DNA of 64,000 nt from Globisporangium splendens (Eukaryota; Oomycota; Peronosporomycetes; Pythiales; Pythiaceae). The DNA is taken from positions 1-64,000 of the forward strand of contig VFIW01000116.1 of the NCBI GenBank assembly GCA_006386115.1. Direction: 5' to 3'. The notes beneath the pieces are model-generated. The model saw nothing but the letters and a program-made list of their open reading frames with translations. It did not search any database and was not told the DNA's origin. Positions 43,385 to 54,300 of this stretch are shown here, piece by piece. A program made the translations under genes and the position numbers. Position 1 is the first letter of the stretch, and each line of letters begins with the position of its first letter.

Positions 43385-44175
43385 CGTGTCAATGTGCTTT
43401 TAGTGTGTGTCGTAAGGGGGAAGAAAGGCTTCGTATACGCGGCCGCGTTCTCGGAAATGGCCGTGCCACTCGCTCGCTCGCTCATGCAGTCATTTTCCAG
43501 GCGGAGGAGTCAAATAACCTCGCAGTGGCGACGGACGATGGGATGGTTGGCGGACTGGGCCGAATCGAATGAGCCAATCCGAAGCGTCGAAATGCGGGTT
43601 GACGCGTTATTCTACCCAATCAGAACCCCGAACGCAGAAAAAAGAACAACCACACAACAGCTACCTCTCCCGCTTCTTTTTTCCACATCTCCATCACCAG
43701 GATGGCGGTTCATTTCCGATACAAAGTGAGGACAAATGGGGAGGATCAACCGCGCTTCCTCTTCCTGAATGCGTGCATCTGGCAGCTCAGAAAGTGCTTC
43801 AAGTCCCTTCGTTCGCATTCACGCAGCGCTACGAGGCAGCAAGCGCATGTGGGACACACACACACACAATGGGTTCTTTCCTGCTCTGATTGATGGAAAG
43901 AATGGCCATTTCGCATGGCGGAATCTGGTTCTGGCCTCAAAATCAACAGCAAGCCTGGTCGGGGAAGGAAGAACGCTACTTCAACCTGTTCCCCGCATGT
44001 TTACCATATATTTCCTTTCTTTATTCTGCTTCTCGTATGCGTCGGTTCGTTCGTTCGCTTGTGTCGGCTTCATGACTTCGCTCTGTCTTCTGGTTAGAGC
44101 TGCTCCATATAACCACCCAGCGCGCTTGAACCCACAGGCACTCACTTGCACGCAAATGCACGCACCTCCTAGTGA
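43385..44175. other. Intergenic region, UCK promoter / NPL4 3' end
   Basis: These 791 bp lie between two minus-strand genes. On the plus strand there is an initiator-like GTCATTTTCCAG (about 43489-43500), followed at 43701 by ATGGCGGTTCATTTCCGA; that frame and the next each stay open for about 60 codons, as a frameshifted small gene might. A CA repeat lies at about 43855-43868. No gene is called. Confidence 0.4.
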
Positions 44176-45459
44176 TTAGTGATTGCCTGCGACCGAGTCG
44201 ATGAGGATCGGGTAGCCCGAGTCGAGTGGGAGGTTGTTGCAGATGCTCTGGCAGATCGCGGGGATGTCTGTGGTCGGGTCCAGAAAGTCCGTGAGGAAGA
44301 TCAGCAGCTGGAAGTCGCTGATGCGCTTCACGTACTCCTCGCTGCGGTACTTTTGCAGTTGCTCCTTGAGCGCTGCGCGCGTGCGGTAACTGCCCTCGCG
44401 GTTGAGCTTGGGAAAGTCACACTTCATGTCGGACTCGTGCGTCACCACGGGCACGACGCACAGAAAGAAGTTGTTGTCGATCTCATTCGCGGGCTTGGCC
44501 TCCACGAGCGCCGTGAACGTGTCGTGCACGCCGCAGCTCTGCGGGTCGCCCTCCTTCTCCACGAGCGCGCCGACGCTGAACATCTCGACGCACTGGTCGC
44601 TCACCTGGAACGCTTCGAAGGACGCCTGGCCTTCCTTGTCCAGCGTCACCTTGAGCGTCACGAACAGCGATTCCTTGCCGCCGGCGTCAGCTTGCAACTG
44701 CGCCGCCAACATCACCTCATGCGCCGAGAAATGAAACGTTTCCTCCTCTCGTGGCGGGTGCGAGAACACCCACCCGACCTTCTCGCGGCCCAGCGCTTCG
44801 GCCACAGCGTCCACTTTGTCGCCATTCGGGTCGTCAAACACCTCGAAGCCGAACGCGTCGCCTTCCTGTGGGGGTTCGTAGATGAAATCCACTGTCACCT
44901 CTTTCGTTTCTTGGTCCACAGTGCCGTACAGCCACCCACACCGGGACTGCTGGAACGCGAACTGGCGCAGATACGACTGGAAGTCGTTGCAGCTCGCGGC
45001 GTCCAGCACCACTTTGCTCACGTGCGCGCTCTTCTGCGCGCTGATCTTGTACTCGAACTGCGCGTCCATGCGCATGAACTCGCCGAGCGTCCAGTGCATC
45101 TTCATGTCGCGAAGCGCCTTGAGCCCCGGCCGGAACGAGTTCTTGCCCGCGCGGTCGTGGTACGTCACGTGCGTGAGCGAGCCGTCGGCGCTGATCTTCG
45201 TGCCCACAGTGCCGCCCGTCGTGATGAGGTCGCCCTCGTAGTCCAGATAGAGCATGTCGCCATGGCTGACACCGAGCTCCTGCAGCGTCTGATGGTCGTG
45301 CACGACGCGCGTCTGCTGCTGGTCGAGCGCCAGCTGCTGGATGTTCTGCGCGATCGCGTGCTGCTTCTCCACCCACTGCTTCACGTCGCCGACGGTGGAC
45401 TGCGGCGTGAGGTCCGCCACGCGCCAGATACCGTTCTTCGAGCGCACGCGCACCAGCAT
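44176..45459 (-). CDS. NPL4: NPL4, ubiquitin-binding cofactor of p97/CDC48
   Basis: An intronless gene for 427 residues. With UFD1, NPL4 lets the CDC48 ATPase extract ubiquitylated proteins, for example in ER-associated degradation. An N-terminal ubiquitin-like domain (about 1-75, MLVRVRSKNGIWRV) contacts CDC48. The MPN-like core begins SCNDFQSYLRQFAF and contains GWLYGTV, DFIYEPPQEGD and KVGWVFSHP. The C-terminal domain has ISDFQLLIFLTDFLD. The Cys-rich zinc fingers of animal NPL4 are absent. The protein is thus of the short, plant-like form. The start was set at 45459 because the ubiquitin-like fold begins there; an in-frame Met at 45519 would add 20 residues without support. Confidence 0.93.
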   Translation of the reverse strand: MLVRVRSKNGIWRVADLTPQSTVGDVKQWVEKQHAIAQNIQQLALDQQQTRVVHDHQTLQELGVSHGDMLYLDYEGDLITTGGTVGTKISADGSLTHVTYHDRAGKNSFRPGLKALRDMKMHWTLGEFMRMDAQFEYKISAQKSAHVSKVVLDAASCNDFQSYLRQFAFQQSRCGWLYGTVDQETKEVTVDFIYEPPQEGDAFGFEVFDDPNGDKVDAVAEALGREKVGWVFSHPPREEETFHFSAHEVMLAAQLQADAGGKESLFVTLKVTLDKEGQASFEAFQVSDQCVEMFSVGALVEKEGDPQSCGVHDTFTALVEAKPANEIDNNFFLCVVPVVTHESDMKCDFPKLNREGSYRTRAALKEQLQKYRSEEYVKRISDFQLLIFLTDFLDPTTDIPAICQSICNNLPLDSGYPILIDSVAGNH

Positions 45460-45951
45460 CCTTTCGTCTTGTATCTTGGAAGTGCGTGCCCAATGTTCGA
45501 GGCAATTCCATGAGAACAACGCATTGCCTGTCTGATATTGTAAACCTGCACATGGAGATGGGATCTGTCAAGCGTTTTAGAGAGGGAAACGTATAAAACC
45601 TGAGTAACGACATACACTGCTATACCAGATCATACGAGTAATGCGACGATACGCTGGAGTGTATGGATATGCATCCTGTGTATTCTTATGCAGCGATCCA
45701 ACATATATAAAATACTAGGAGATGGATGTTTGGCTTGGTGGTTTTGCTGTGTCAATGCAGCGCAACAGAGCGGAATGGAGAAAGTGGCGGAATGCGCTCT
45801 TCTCTTCTCCCGCCGTCACTCTCACAAAGCACAGGCAGCTCATGGAAACTCAACAGAGTAGCGCCCACGACCTAGGAACTAGTCTATTCTATCAACGCAA
45901 CATGCAAAAGAGCGCCGCCTTCCTGGCAGCCCAATCGGTCTCTCGCGCGGC
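45460..45951. other. NPL4 promoter / ATAD3 3' region
   Basis: These 492 bp lie between two minus-strand genes. A plus-strand frame 45722-45955 (77 residues, Ser/Arg/Gln-rich) lacks a domain and overlaps the ATAD3 stop; it is not called. Confidence 0.45.
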
Positions 45952-47706
45952 TTAGTCGGAGAACAACTTGACGACGTCGTGCTTCTCCGACGGGCCGACG
46001 TAGTTCTTCCACTCCTCCTTCTGCTTGTGCGCCGTGAGGTGGTGGTCGAGCACGTCTTCCATCATCTGCTTGGAGAACGCGGACGTGGACGAGCCGTACG
46101 CCGCCGCCTGGAACGCGATCACCAGCTTCGACAGCTCACGACCGGAGAAGCCGTCGATGCGCGTCGCGACCTCCTCGAAGAGCGCGTCGTCGATGTCGTC
46201 CTCAACGTAGATCTTCTTGGCCGACGAGTTCTTCGGCGTGCGGATGTAGCTGTCAAAGTACTGCTTGAGCATGCGCACGCGCTCGGCGTGGCCCGGCAGT
46301 GCGAACTCAACCATCTCATCGATACGATCGTTGATGGCCCAATCGAACTGCTCCGGCTGGTTACTCGCAAACACGATCATGAACTTGTCGCTTGCCTCAC
46401 CCGTGCGGTACAGGAACGCGTTCAGCGCATTGCGCATGTCTTCACTCATGACGGTGTTGCTACGCTTCTGCAAGAACGCATCGGCTTCATCCACGAACAG
46501 CAGCAGACCGCGACGGCTGTGCGACGCCCAATCGAACAGCTTGTGGATCTCCGTCACACCCTCACGACCAAGCGGAGCGACATCACCACCGGTCAAGATG
46601 GCGTATTCGAGTCCCGAGTGGCGCGCGAGCGCCTTGGCAAACAGCGTCTTACCCGTACCTGGAGGTCCGTGGAGCAGCAAGTGACGGAATGGTGCGCGGT
46701 TCTTCTTCGTGTTGAACGTCGACACCGCGACGCTGCGCAAGCGCTGGTCGAGCTTTGGCTCCAAGACAACACCTTCGAGGGCGTCGGTCGCCTTTTGCAG
46801 ACGAAGCACGCGCTTGATCGATGGGATCGGGTTCGCGATGATCTGCGGAAGCGTGCGGCGCGAAGTCTCTCGCACAAGCGACGGCTTGCCGAGACGCGCT
46901 TCAATGTACTTGCCCGCGACACCCGTCGACGTCTTGGCAGTGTACACACCGAGGGCAAGCGCCGTGAGCGACGCCACGGTGGCCGTGAGCTTCTCCTTGT
47001 CATCGACAAACGCCATGACGCCCGAACCGATTGTGGAGCCGGCAAGCTTGATGCCCTCCAACACGGTCTCACGATATTCCTTGGCACGCACACGCGCTTC
47101 TTCCAAGTGCAAGTCGTGGTTTAAACGCTCCTGCTTGATCTTGCCTTCCACTTCGGCCGCAACCTTGGAGAGCTCGGTCTTTTGGCGCAATTCAGCTTCG
47201 TACTCGAGCGTCTTGCGGCGCGAACTCTCCTGGCGCGCGAGCATCTCTTCCTGCTTCTTAAGCTCCTGCTCCTTCATTTGCTTCTGGTACGCGAGCTGGT
47301 CAGCATACTGCTTGCGCTTGAGCTGATCTTGGTACTGCGCGCGCTGCTGGTGCTGGCGCGTCTCTTCCTCCAGCGTCTTGCGGCGCTCCTCGCCCTCTTT
47401 CTGCACGCGCACGATCTCATACTGCTTGTACAACGCTTCGTTCTCCTTCACCTTGGCCTGGTGCTCCAGCTGCTTGGTGCGCTCAGTCTCCTTGGCGATC
47501 TGGAACGCGTCCTTGGCATGACGCGAGTTCTCGAGCTCGCGCGCAGCCTTCGCGGCGCGTTCGAGGCCCGACGGGTCGAACGAGTAGCCGCCAGGGCCAG
47601 CGGCCGCCGCGGGTGCCGCCTTGTTGTTGAGCGTGGAGGGTGGCGCCGCGGGGGCGCTCGCCTCGGGCGCGGGCTCAGCGCTGCGTCGTCCGAATCCGCC
47701 GAACAT
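45952..47706 (-). CDS. ATAD3: ATAD3-type mitochondrial AAA+ ATPase
   Basis: An intronless gene for 584 residues. ATAD3 sits in the mitochondrial inner membrane and influences nucleoid organisation, cristae and contact with the ER. An Ala/Pro-rich N-terminus is followed by a long coiled coil (about 45-215, rich in Glu/Gln/Arg/Lys). A hydrophobic region follows (about 222-260, including LAGSTIGSGVMAFV and TATVASLTALALGVYTA). The AAA+ domain has Walker A GPPGTGKT (about 346), Walker B LLLFVDEADAFL (about 400), sensor 1 FASNQPEQ and arginine-bearing DRIDEMVEF. This order is diagnostic of ATAD3. Length matches animals and plants (about 590-640). Confidence 0.95.
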   Translation of the reverse strand: MFGGFGRRSAEPAPEASAPAAPPSTLNNKAAPAAAAGPGGYSFDPSGLERAAKAARELENSRHAKDAFQIAKETERTKQLEHQAKVKENEALYKQYEIVRVQKEGEERRKTLEEETRQHQQRAQYQDQLKRKQYADQLAYQKQMKEQELKKQEEMLARQESSRRKTLEYEAELRQKTELSKVAAEVEGKIKQERLNHDLHLEEARVRAKEYRETVLEGIKLAGSTIGSGVMAFVDDKEKLTATVASLTALALGVYTAKTSTGVAGKYIEARLGKPSLVRETSRRTLPQIIANPIPSIKRVLRLQKATDALEGVVLEPKLDQRLRSVAVSTFNTKKNRAPFRHLLLHGPPGTGKTLFAKALARHSGLEYAILTGGDVAPLGREGVTEIHKLFDWASHSRRGLLLFVDEADAFLQKRSNTVMSEDMRNALNAFLYRTGEASDKFMIVFASNQPEQFDWAINDRIDEMVEFALPGHAERVRMLKQYFDSYIRTPKNSSAKKIYVEDDIDDALFEEVATRIDGFSGRELSKLVIAFQAAAYGSSTSAFSKQMMEDVLDHHLTAHKQKEEWKNYVGPSEKHDVVKLFSD

Positions 47707-48112
47707 CGTGGTCGCAGGGGAGGAAGTTGAGCTTGAGCTTTCTGGGTGTCGGGTGGCTGGCTGAGCGCTAGAGCCAAAGTGTGCGCGTTGATGCGCAAGC
47801 GCAAGACCATAGGATTTTTGCGTGAGTGTTTGCGGAAGCGCACTTTATCGGAGATGTTGGGTAAGAATGCAGTGCATGCGACATGTTGGTCCATCCAATC
47901 ATTTGTTGATTTAGAGAAGTTACGTGGACAATGTGCGCCACACTATTTTGAGGGTCCGACCGTTAAGTTAACGGTTAACAGTGAGAACGGACGCCGACTG
48001 ATCCGAGTGTTGATCGGTTGTCACGCAGCAGCTCCTAAAATGCTGGCTGACACTCATCAATTCCAACGGGACGATCGAAGTTCATGCGCGCGCGTGCGCA
48101 CTGAGAGCACAA
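47707..48112. other. Divergent promoter region, ATAD3 / LEA-like
   Basis: These 406 bp lie between divergent starts. ACTCATCAATTCCA (about 48051-48064), some 50 bases before the LEA-like ATG, is a weak initiator match. Nothing else is seen. Confidence 0.45.
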
Positions 48113-48931
48113 ATGGAAAAGCTCTACGACGCGTGGACCTCCACCCAGAAGAAGGCAGTCTCCATGGTTGTACGTCTGCTGTTGCTTCTGTTGCGTTGCT
48201 TGCATCACAAGCGGATTGCTCACTCTTCATTCGCTTTTGCATGCTTTCTGTAGACGAACGGAACTGAAAAAGTGCGCGATGCGGCGAACGATGCAGCCCA
48301 GAGACTCAAGCAGGACGCTGAGATGGCGCGCGACAAAGCAAAGGACTCGGCCGAGAAGATGAGAGAGTCGATGGGCGAGAAGGCGAAGCAGGCATCCAAA
48401 AAGTTCCAGAACGTGGCGCACGAAGCGAAGACCAATGCGCAGACCAAGGCGAGTCAAGTCGGCTCGACAGTCGCTGAGAACCTGAAGGCGAACCAGGACT
48501 ATATGACCGAGAACTTGCGCAAGAACAAGGAGTACTTCCAGGAGACTGCGTCGAACAAGGCGGAGGAGCTGCGTCAGCGCGCTGGAGACAAGGCGTCCGA
48601 GATGTCGTCTGCTGCGATGGACAAGGCGCAGCAGCTGCGCCAGCAGTCGGGTGAGAAGGCTTCCGAGTTCTCATCGGCCGCGCAGGAGCGCATGAAGGCG
48701 TCGATGACGGAAGGTGCAAAGAAGCTTCGTGATTCCTCATCTTCCGTCGTGGGCTCGCTGGATCCTCGCGCGCGCGGACGGAAGTTCCGCAACCGCATGC
48801 TCATCCTCGGCGCCTCGGGTATCTTTATCTACGGCTTTGCGTCGGCTATGCCTGATGCCATGTCCAAGTACGCGCTCGAGAGAGTGCGCATCCAAGAGAC
48901 AGCCAAGGCGAAGCGCAGAGAGGACGAATGA
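48113..48931 (+). CDS. LEA-like amphipathic-repeat protein with C-terminal membrane anchor
   Basis: Two exons (48113-48169, 48254-48931) give 244 residues. Nearly the whole middle is Ala/Lys/Glu/Gln-rich with 11-residue-like periodicity (e.g. AAQRLKQDAEMARDKAKDSAEKM, in two halves of the repeat), the pattern of group 3 LEA proteins and apolipoprotein-like helices. Such helices fold on drying or on membranes and lipid droplets. Near the end a basic stretch (RARGRKFRNR) precedes one hydrophobic helix (MLILGASGIFIYGFASAM) and a basic tail, so it is probably tail-anchored in an organelle membrane. Function is inferred from composition only. The first exon is short but keeps the frame and has a normal GTACGT donor. 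Confidence 0.75.
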
Positions 48932-49103
48932 GCACAAGTGTTGGGGAGCGCGGTGGGCAACACCATCCTCTAGGCGCTTCCCCATGCATATATTCGTTGC
49001 ATCTCGCCTTGTGATCCATCCGTAATCTCTTGCTATATTGCCCGTTAGCTATAAACAAAACGTGCGTAAGAGATCCGATTTGACATACTAAGCAAGAGCT
49101 GCC
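48932..49103. other. Convergent 3' region
   Basis: A 172-bp spacer between two facing stop codons. It contains ATAAACAAAACG near 49051-49062. No gene is seen. Confidence 0.5.
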
Positions 49104-50363
49104 TCACTTCTTTGGTTCTTTCGGCTCGGGTCGCTTGCTCGCCTCGTACAGCAGCAGCCAGTGTGGCTTCTTCCCGGCCTCCTTCTTGAGCGTCTCGCGT
49201 CGCCTCTTCTTGGCTTCGACTTTGGCGACGATCCACGCCAAGTACTCGGCTTTGACCTCTCTGGCAATGTTCAGTCAGCCATCACTCTCCATAAACACAA
49301 CTATATGAAAGACGCACCTCGGTGCGCCACCGGATGTACTGCTCTTCGTCAAACACCGTCGCGGGGTCATTCTCACCGCTGTGTTCGTCCCCATTTAGCA
49401 ATCCTGAGACTCCGTCACAAGCGCCTTCATCGTGCTCTTCTGCAACAGACCCACTGTCCCCTCCATTGCGGAAGCTGCCCACGGAGCCGAGACTCATGGG
49501 GGATGCCGCCCCGAGTTGCCGCATACTCGCCTTGGCCGACATCAGGCTTCTGTTCGACGCGATTAAGAAGTTCTGTGCATGTTAACAACAAAGTGAGAAA
49601 CAATGCGTAAAGCCTAAGCAATGCAGGATCCTCTCACCTTGCTGGAGAAGCGACTGAAGCGGTTCGCTTCCATGAACATTTGCCGTTGGTGCTGCCAACA
49701 GTATCGTGCCATTTATTCGTTAGCCTCATCAGTATCGACGATATCGTATGGAGAAAATACTCACCAACTCGAGGTCACCTGGGTCATCTGGTAGCGCCAA
49801 CGGCTCAATCGTTTTCTACATGAAAAGGCACTTTAGTTCACGCCCAAGGGCTTCAGTTTCAATTAAACAGATAAAGCAGCACCGTGTTGCGTCGCTTCCA
49901 TAGCGGTGCGGCTTCCCCGTCGCCGTGCGAGTCCTCCCCAGCAGCGCTGCTCGATTCGCGTGCCGAGCCGACGTGGAAATCGATCAGATCGCCGTAGTCT
50001 TCGTGGTGACCTGCTGACGGTTGCTCGTCGAGAAGCGACTCGGTGATCTGACAGAATCCAAACACGTGACACCAGCAACAAGCAAAGCCAAAACCAAAGC
50101 TACAACCACCTACGCGCCATTTCCAGATCTTTGCAGCTGATCACGCGCGGCAGACTCAGGAATGAGCTCAGTGTGCGCACGAGGCGCATCGCAGCGACGA
50201 CCGATTCATCGTACTCCACCGCATCACCATCACTCACGGTGGTCGAGCGCATGCTGTTGCCTCTTCGGAGGAAACTCCGTTGCTGGCGCAGAGACGTCGA
50301 GTCCATGAACGTGTCTTGGGTCTCGTACGAATTGCCATCCTCATACTTGGCTTTGACACTCAT
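49104..50363 (-). CDS. Unknown protein, six exons (first splice junction uncertain)
   Basis: The exons that fit are: 50363 to about 50114 (MSVKAKYEDGNSY...), a second ending ...PLWKRRNT near 49890, KTIEPLALPDDPGDLEL near 49815-49765, HQRQMFMEANRFSRFSSK near 49695-49640, NFLIASNRSLMSAK to YIRWRTE near 49575-49318, and VKAEYLAWIVAKVEAKKRRR to the TGA at 49104. The donor C|GTAGGT at 50113 needs an acceptor inside the second open stretch (tandem CAGCAG near 50020) to hold phase. The protein is Ser-rich and acidic with a basic Lys/Arg C-terminus; no domain is recognised. Clean phases of the later four introns argue for a real gene. Confidence 0.55.
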
Positions 50364-50396
50364 TTTCTGTTTTTATGTGCATTTATTGATCAGTCC

Positions 50397-50762
50397 AAGT
50401 CAGATCTGGACAGTCAAGTGCCTATCAATGCCGAGTGGATCATGATTGAGAAAAACGGAAATCCTCGCAACGATCTCTCAGCGATCGAGCGAAGCACGAC
50501 GTACCATTACACGACGCGTCACATTGGACCGAACGTTCACCACTTTCGTCTCGAGCTGATCCGTAGAGATTGTGTGCTGCGCTATGATCCGCGCTATGGC
50601 TATGCGCTCTTCACCACAGTGAACGGGAAACCCAACACGTTGTTGAAGCGCATCTACATCAGCTACGCTAAATCGTCTCTCTTGAGCTTCCCAAAGATTG
50701 GAGATGTGACGCTGATCGCCGACAATGAACTGGAAACGCTCAAGCTACATACAGGAAAGTGA
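50397..50762 (+). CDS. Orphan exon or 3' gene remnant, unknown
   Basis: An open stretch that starts at a plausible acceptor (TTTATTGATCAG ending at 50391-50392) and runs to a TGA at 50760-50762, about 120 codons. Its composition is protein-like (e.g. EWIMIEKNGNPRNDLSAIER, VLRYDPRYGYALFTTVNG) and suggests a beta-rich domain, but I recognise no family. No credible upstream exon exists on this strand, because the divergent gene starts at 50363. The first internal Met is at 50442. It could be a gene starting at 50442, or the 3' end of a gene broken by rearrangement. Confidence 0.35.
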   Translation, partial: KSDLDSQVPINAEWIMIEKNGNPRNDLSAIERSTTYHYTTRHIGPNVHHFRLELIRRDCVLRYDPRYGYALFTTVNGKPNTLLKRIYISYAKSSLLSFPKIGDVTLIADNELETLKLHTGK

Positions 50763-51315
50763 AGAACTGGTCAGAGGCACACTTTCGTATATACTGCATT
50801 CCCGTACCTTGGTAGCCATTGGTTGAAGCCTGCATCAGCATTTCTATTCAATTCTCATTCGAGAGCCTTCAAGCCAAAGAGCTTGCGGAGCGACGAAACG
50901 TGTAGTTCTTTTCTTTCATCGCTTTGACTGAAATTGTTGACCATCATTTATTCTGTTCATGCATGATTAGTGATTACGCATTTCCGCTTCTAGGTTTGCT
51001 GCCCATGAATCATAGTTTTCGAGAGTCGACTTGGGCTGCGATTCCTCAAGAGCGTCGTGCTGCACGAACAATCAAGAATCAGCAAACAATTGGTGAACAT
51101 ACACAACATCCCCTTACTCTCTGCGATACACAAGTTTACCTTCAAGTTGCCATTATTTCGGAAACTCTTGGATCTTCTTCGCCACTCGTACCAGCAGCTG
51201 TAGGCTTCGAACCACTTGCAAAGTTTCTGCTTCCTGGCATCGGCATTTTTTACAGAGTAGCTTCAGGCGAGTAACCCCTGGCTGAAATTGGAGCACCGAA
51301 TAGCAAGCTCTTCGA
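50763..51315. other. Intergenic region
   Basis: About 550 bp with a plus-strand frame at 50924-51274 (116 residues, hydrophobic N-terminus). It shows no domain and I do not call it. The downstream minus-strand gene ends at 51316. Confidence 0.4.
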
Positions 51316-54300
51316 CTAGTTCTTGTCAGGAGTGGATTCTGGTGGTATGACTAGCTTCGACGATTTGATTATGTCACCAACAGACGCTCGTCGGAGCTGT
51401 GCATTGCATGTCCCAAGCTACAAATGGACCAAGTCAGCACGAGAAAATGAATGCAGATTGACTGTTGTCGCGTACCTCGGGGACAGAATTTCGCTTGGGC
51501 TGTGGCGATCCATAATCTCTTTCACTTTCTCTTCGCTTGAGACTGGATGACGGAACAGAGAAAGCACCTCCTGCTAATCTGTCAAAAATTCCAGTAGAAG
51601 GGCTTCTCTTTGGAGCGAACGTATCCAACGGCTTTACTTCTGGCTTGAAGGTGCATTCTTGCATTTCCATTTGCTCTCTCAGTTTCTCTCGCTCTTCAAC
51701 CACTTGGTTCTTGTCATAACTGAGAAGACGCTCCCAAATGGGTACTGCAGGTTGACTATTTGGGTGGTTTTTGGTCGGACTTGTCTCGATTTGTGGTCGG
51801 AATGTGCACTCAACCATTTCCTTTTGCATTTTGAGCTCTTCGCTCAGCTCGATTTTTTCTTTCACCTTGTCCTTCTCTTCATACAAACGCTATCATTGAA
51901 AGAAGACGCAAAGCAGCAGAGAGTAAGTCACAGAGGACTAGATTAGAGTTAGATAAAGTGATGGACTAGCTCAAACCTCAAAGATACTCTTATCAGGGCT
52001 AACTGACGCGCTTCTCTGCTTGGATTTGATTTCTTCAGGAACCTCACTGATTTTGGGCTGAGCAAACATTTATGTCAAACTTTGAGTCGTCATATCAGCG
52101 ATTTTGAATCAAGTGCTCTCACTTACCTTGAACGAAAACTTCTGCTCATCCTCCAGCTTCTTCTGTTCTCGATCGGCAGTTACCTTCTGCATGTAATCCT
52201 TGCTGTACAATCGTTCATGGAAAGGCTGCTTTGACGTGCCTTTTGCATTACCACTCGAGCTGGTAATTTTGGGCTGGAAAGTAGCGATCATTTTCTCATG
52301 TGCATGATGCTCTTGACGCAGTTTTTCGAGTCGCTCGGCTCGCTGTTGGCTTGCTTGATACAAACGATCGAAGAGTTTCTCCTCACCTGCTACCTTCCCG
52401 GTTGCATCATCAGCTTTCAGCTTGGGATTCTTGGCAACCACTTTCGGTTTGAACGTGCACTGACTTAGCTCTGTCTCAAGCTTCTTCTGCTCCAATTCCA
52501 ATTTCTTTTGCTTCAGACGTTCTGCATCATACAGCGGACGAGACTTCGCTGGTGACTTCATTGACTTGATCTTTGGCTTGAATGAGCACTCGTCCACAGC
52601 TTTTTGCTCCATCTCGTTCTTCTTTTCTTCTCTCTTCATCTGAATCTCTTGTGCCTGCTGATACAGATTTTCGTATCTTGGCTTGGAGCTTTTAGCAGCT
52701 AACTTTCTTGCCTTTGCAGTAATTTTTGGCTTGAATGTGCATTCAGACTTTTCCAGCTTTTGCTTGAGTTGCTCTTTTCGCTTACTTGCTTCTGTAGCTC
52801 TCTCATGCAAGAGAAGGAATCGATTCGGTTCTTCGGGAGCATTGCGTCGCTTAAATTTGTTGACTTGCGGTGCAAACGTAAACGATTCCTCCAGTTCAGC
52901 TTTTCTCGCTTCTTTTCGTTTTTTCGATTCCTGGGCATCAGCGTAGAGACGGTTGCTTGAAGCTTCTATCTCGGAAGAGCTGAGCCGTTTCTTTAGACCC
53001 TGTCCAGCTTCAGCGCCACTAGCTGACACTGGAGCAGGAGGTGGCGTCGCACTACTTGGGCTCTGTTTCGCTGGGGTAATTGGGCTTGGAGCTTGTCCTC
53101 TTTTCGATGGAGCAGGAGGCGCTGAAGATGCGGATTTTTTCGCTGTTAAAGTAGGCTTCTCAGGTGTATGTGTCTGTGGAGGCGGCACAGTGCGCTGAGC
53201 TCTGGGCTTCGGAGGGTTTGCTTTTGCTGTAGCAGACAATGTTGAATTCGTGGATTTGTCATACCGGTCCGCGGTGAGCGGTTTGCTTGAAGCAGTTGTC
53301 GAGGGTGTAGGTGCTTTAAGCGAATCGCTCGGTTTTCCTTTGCTGACAGTCTCATGACGGGGAACTCGTCTTTCCTTAGCCGACGCACCCTTTGAAGGTG
53401 GATTGGCTGGCTCAGTTTTCTTTGCTTTTTCTGGTTTTGGAAGTGAACGTGACGATACTGCATGTTTTGGCGTCGAAGCGGCTTTTGCCTCCGATTCTCT
53501 TTCAGTTGGCGACGGAGTATTAGATGCTGGAACTGTCGCCTTTCCAGAATTCACGCCAGTTGCCACAGATGCGTCATCAATTCTTGGCGATGGATTGCTA
53601 GATGCTGGAACTTCTTTCGCCACTTCACATTCTACGCCAGCTCCAGCAGATACCCCATCTTCACATCGCTTAGCAGGATCTCTCAGTGACGGTAACGATG
53701 ACCCCGGTGAGCTGCTATCAGATGCATCGAAGTCGTCCATTGATTCACCAGGTGTCGTTAACGCCGAGATATTGGTGGTAACTGGTCCTTCTGTAGGCGG
53801 TAACAGCGGTTGAGCATATTCACCTTCACCAGTTCGTTCTGAAGACAGCGAAGGCGCTGCAGAAGCTGAAGCTACTGGCAAGTCTGTAAAGCCTTGTTCT
53901 AAAGTCACTATCAGATTGGGCTCAGACACAACTTTCGTTTGCTTGTCTAGTGAAGAGTCCTGGCTCAGAACTGTCGATTCTTCTTGTGGTGACGAATCGT
54001 CTTCGTGACTCACCACCGGATCATCTTCACGATTGATGGTCAAATTCAAATCTGCCGTGGCTGATTCAAGCAGCTCATTCATCGACTTCTCTTGCTGCGA
54101 GGTGCCAGATACCGCTGCTTCGCCGTTGTACAGTTCAAGATCGTCAATTATATCCGTGTGGGAAGTTGCAAACACATCAAATGCTGGTGTCGGGTTTGCG
54201 ACGGGCGGTGGGAGTGAAGTGAGGTCCTCATTCGGATCGTGAGTCGACTCGCGCTGCGGTGACGCTTTCGGCTCAATAACCAATAGTGGAGGGTCAGCTT

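Noticed and set aside
43701..43893. ATGGCGGTTCATTTCCGA start of a possible DWNN-like or other small gene
   Set aside because: The start MAVHFRYK is suggestive, but the frame soon becomes low-complexity and the better-looking continuation needs a frameshift; no domain is convincing.
44179..45513. Long plus-strand ORF of 444 codons opposite NPL4
   Set aside because: Arg/His/Val/Leu-rich shadow created by GC-rich third positions of the NPL4 codons; NPL4 is clear by homology.
50924..51274. 116-codon plus-strand ORF
   Set aside because: No domain, no splice or promoter evidence, and it lies in the 3' flank of the CTFKP-repeat gene.
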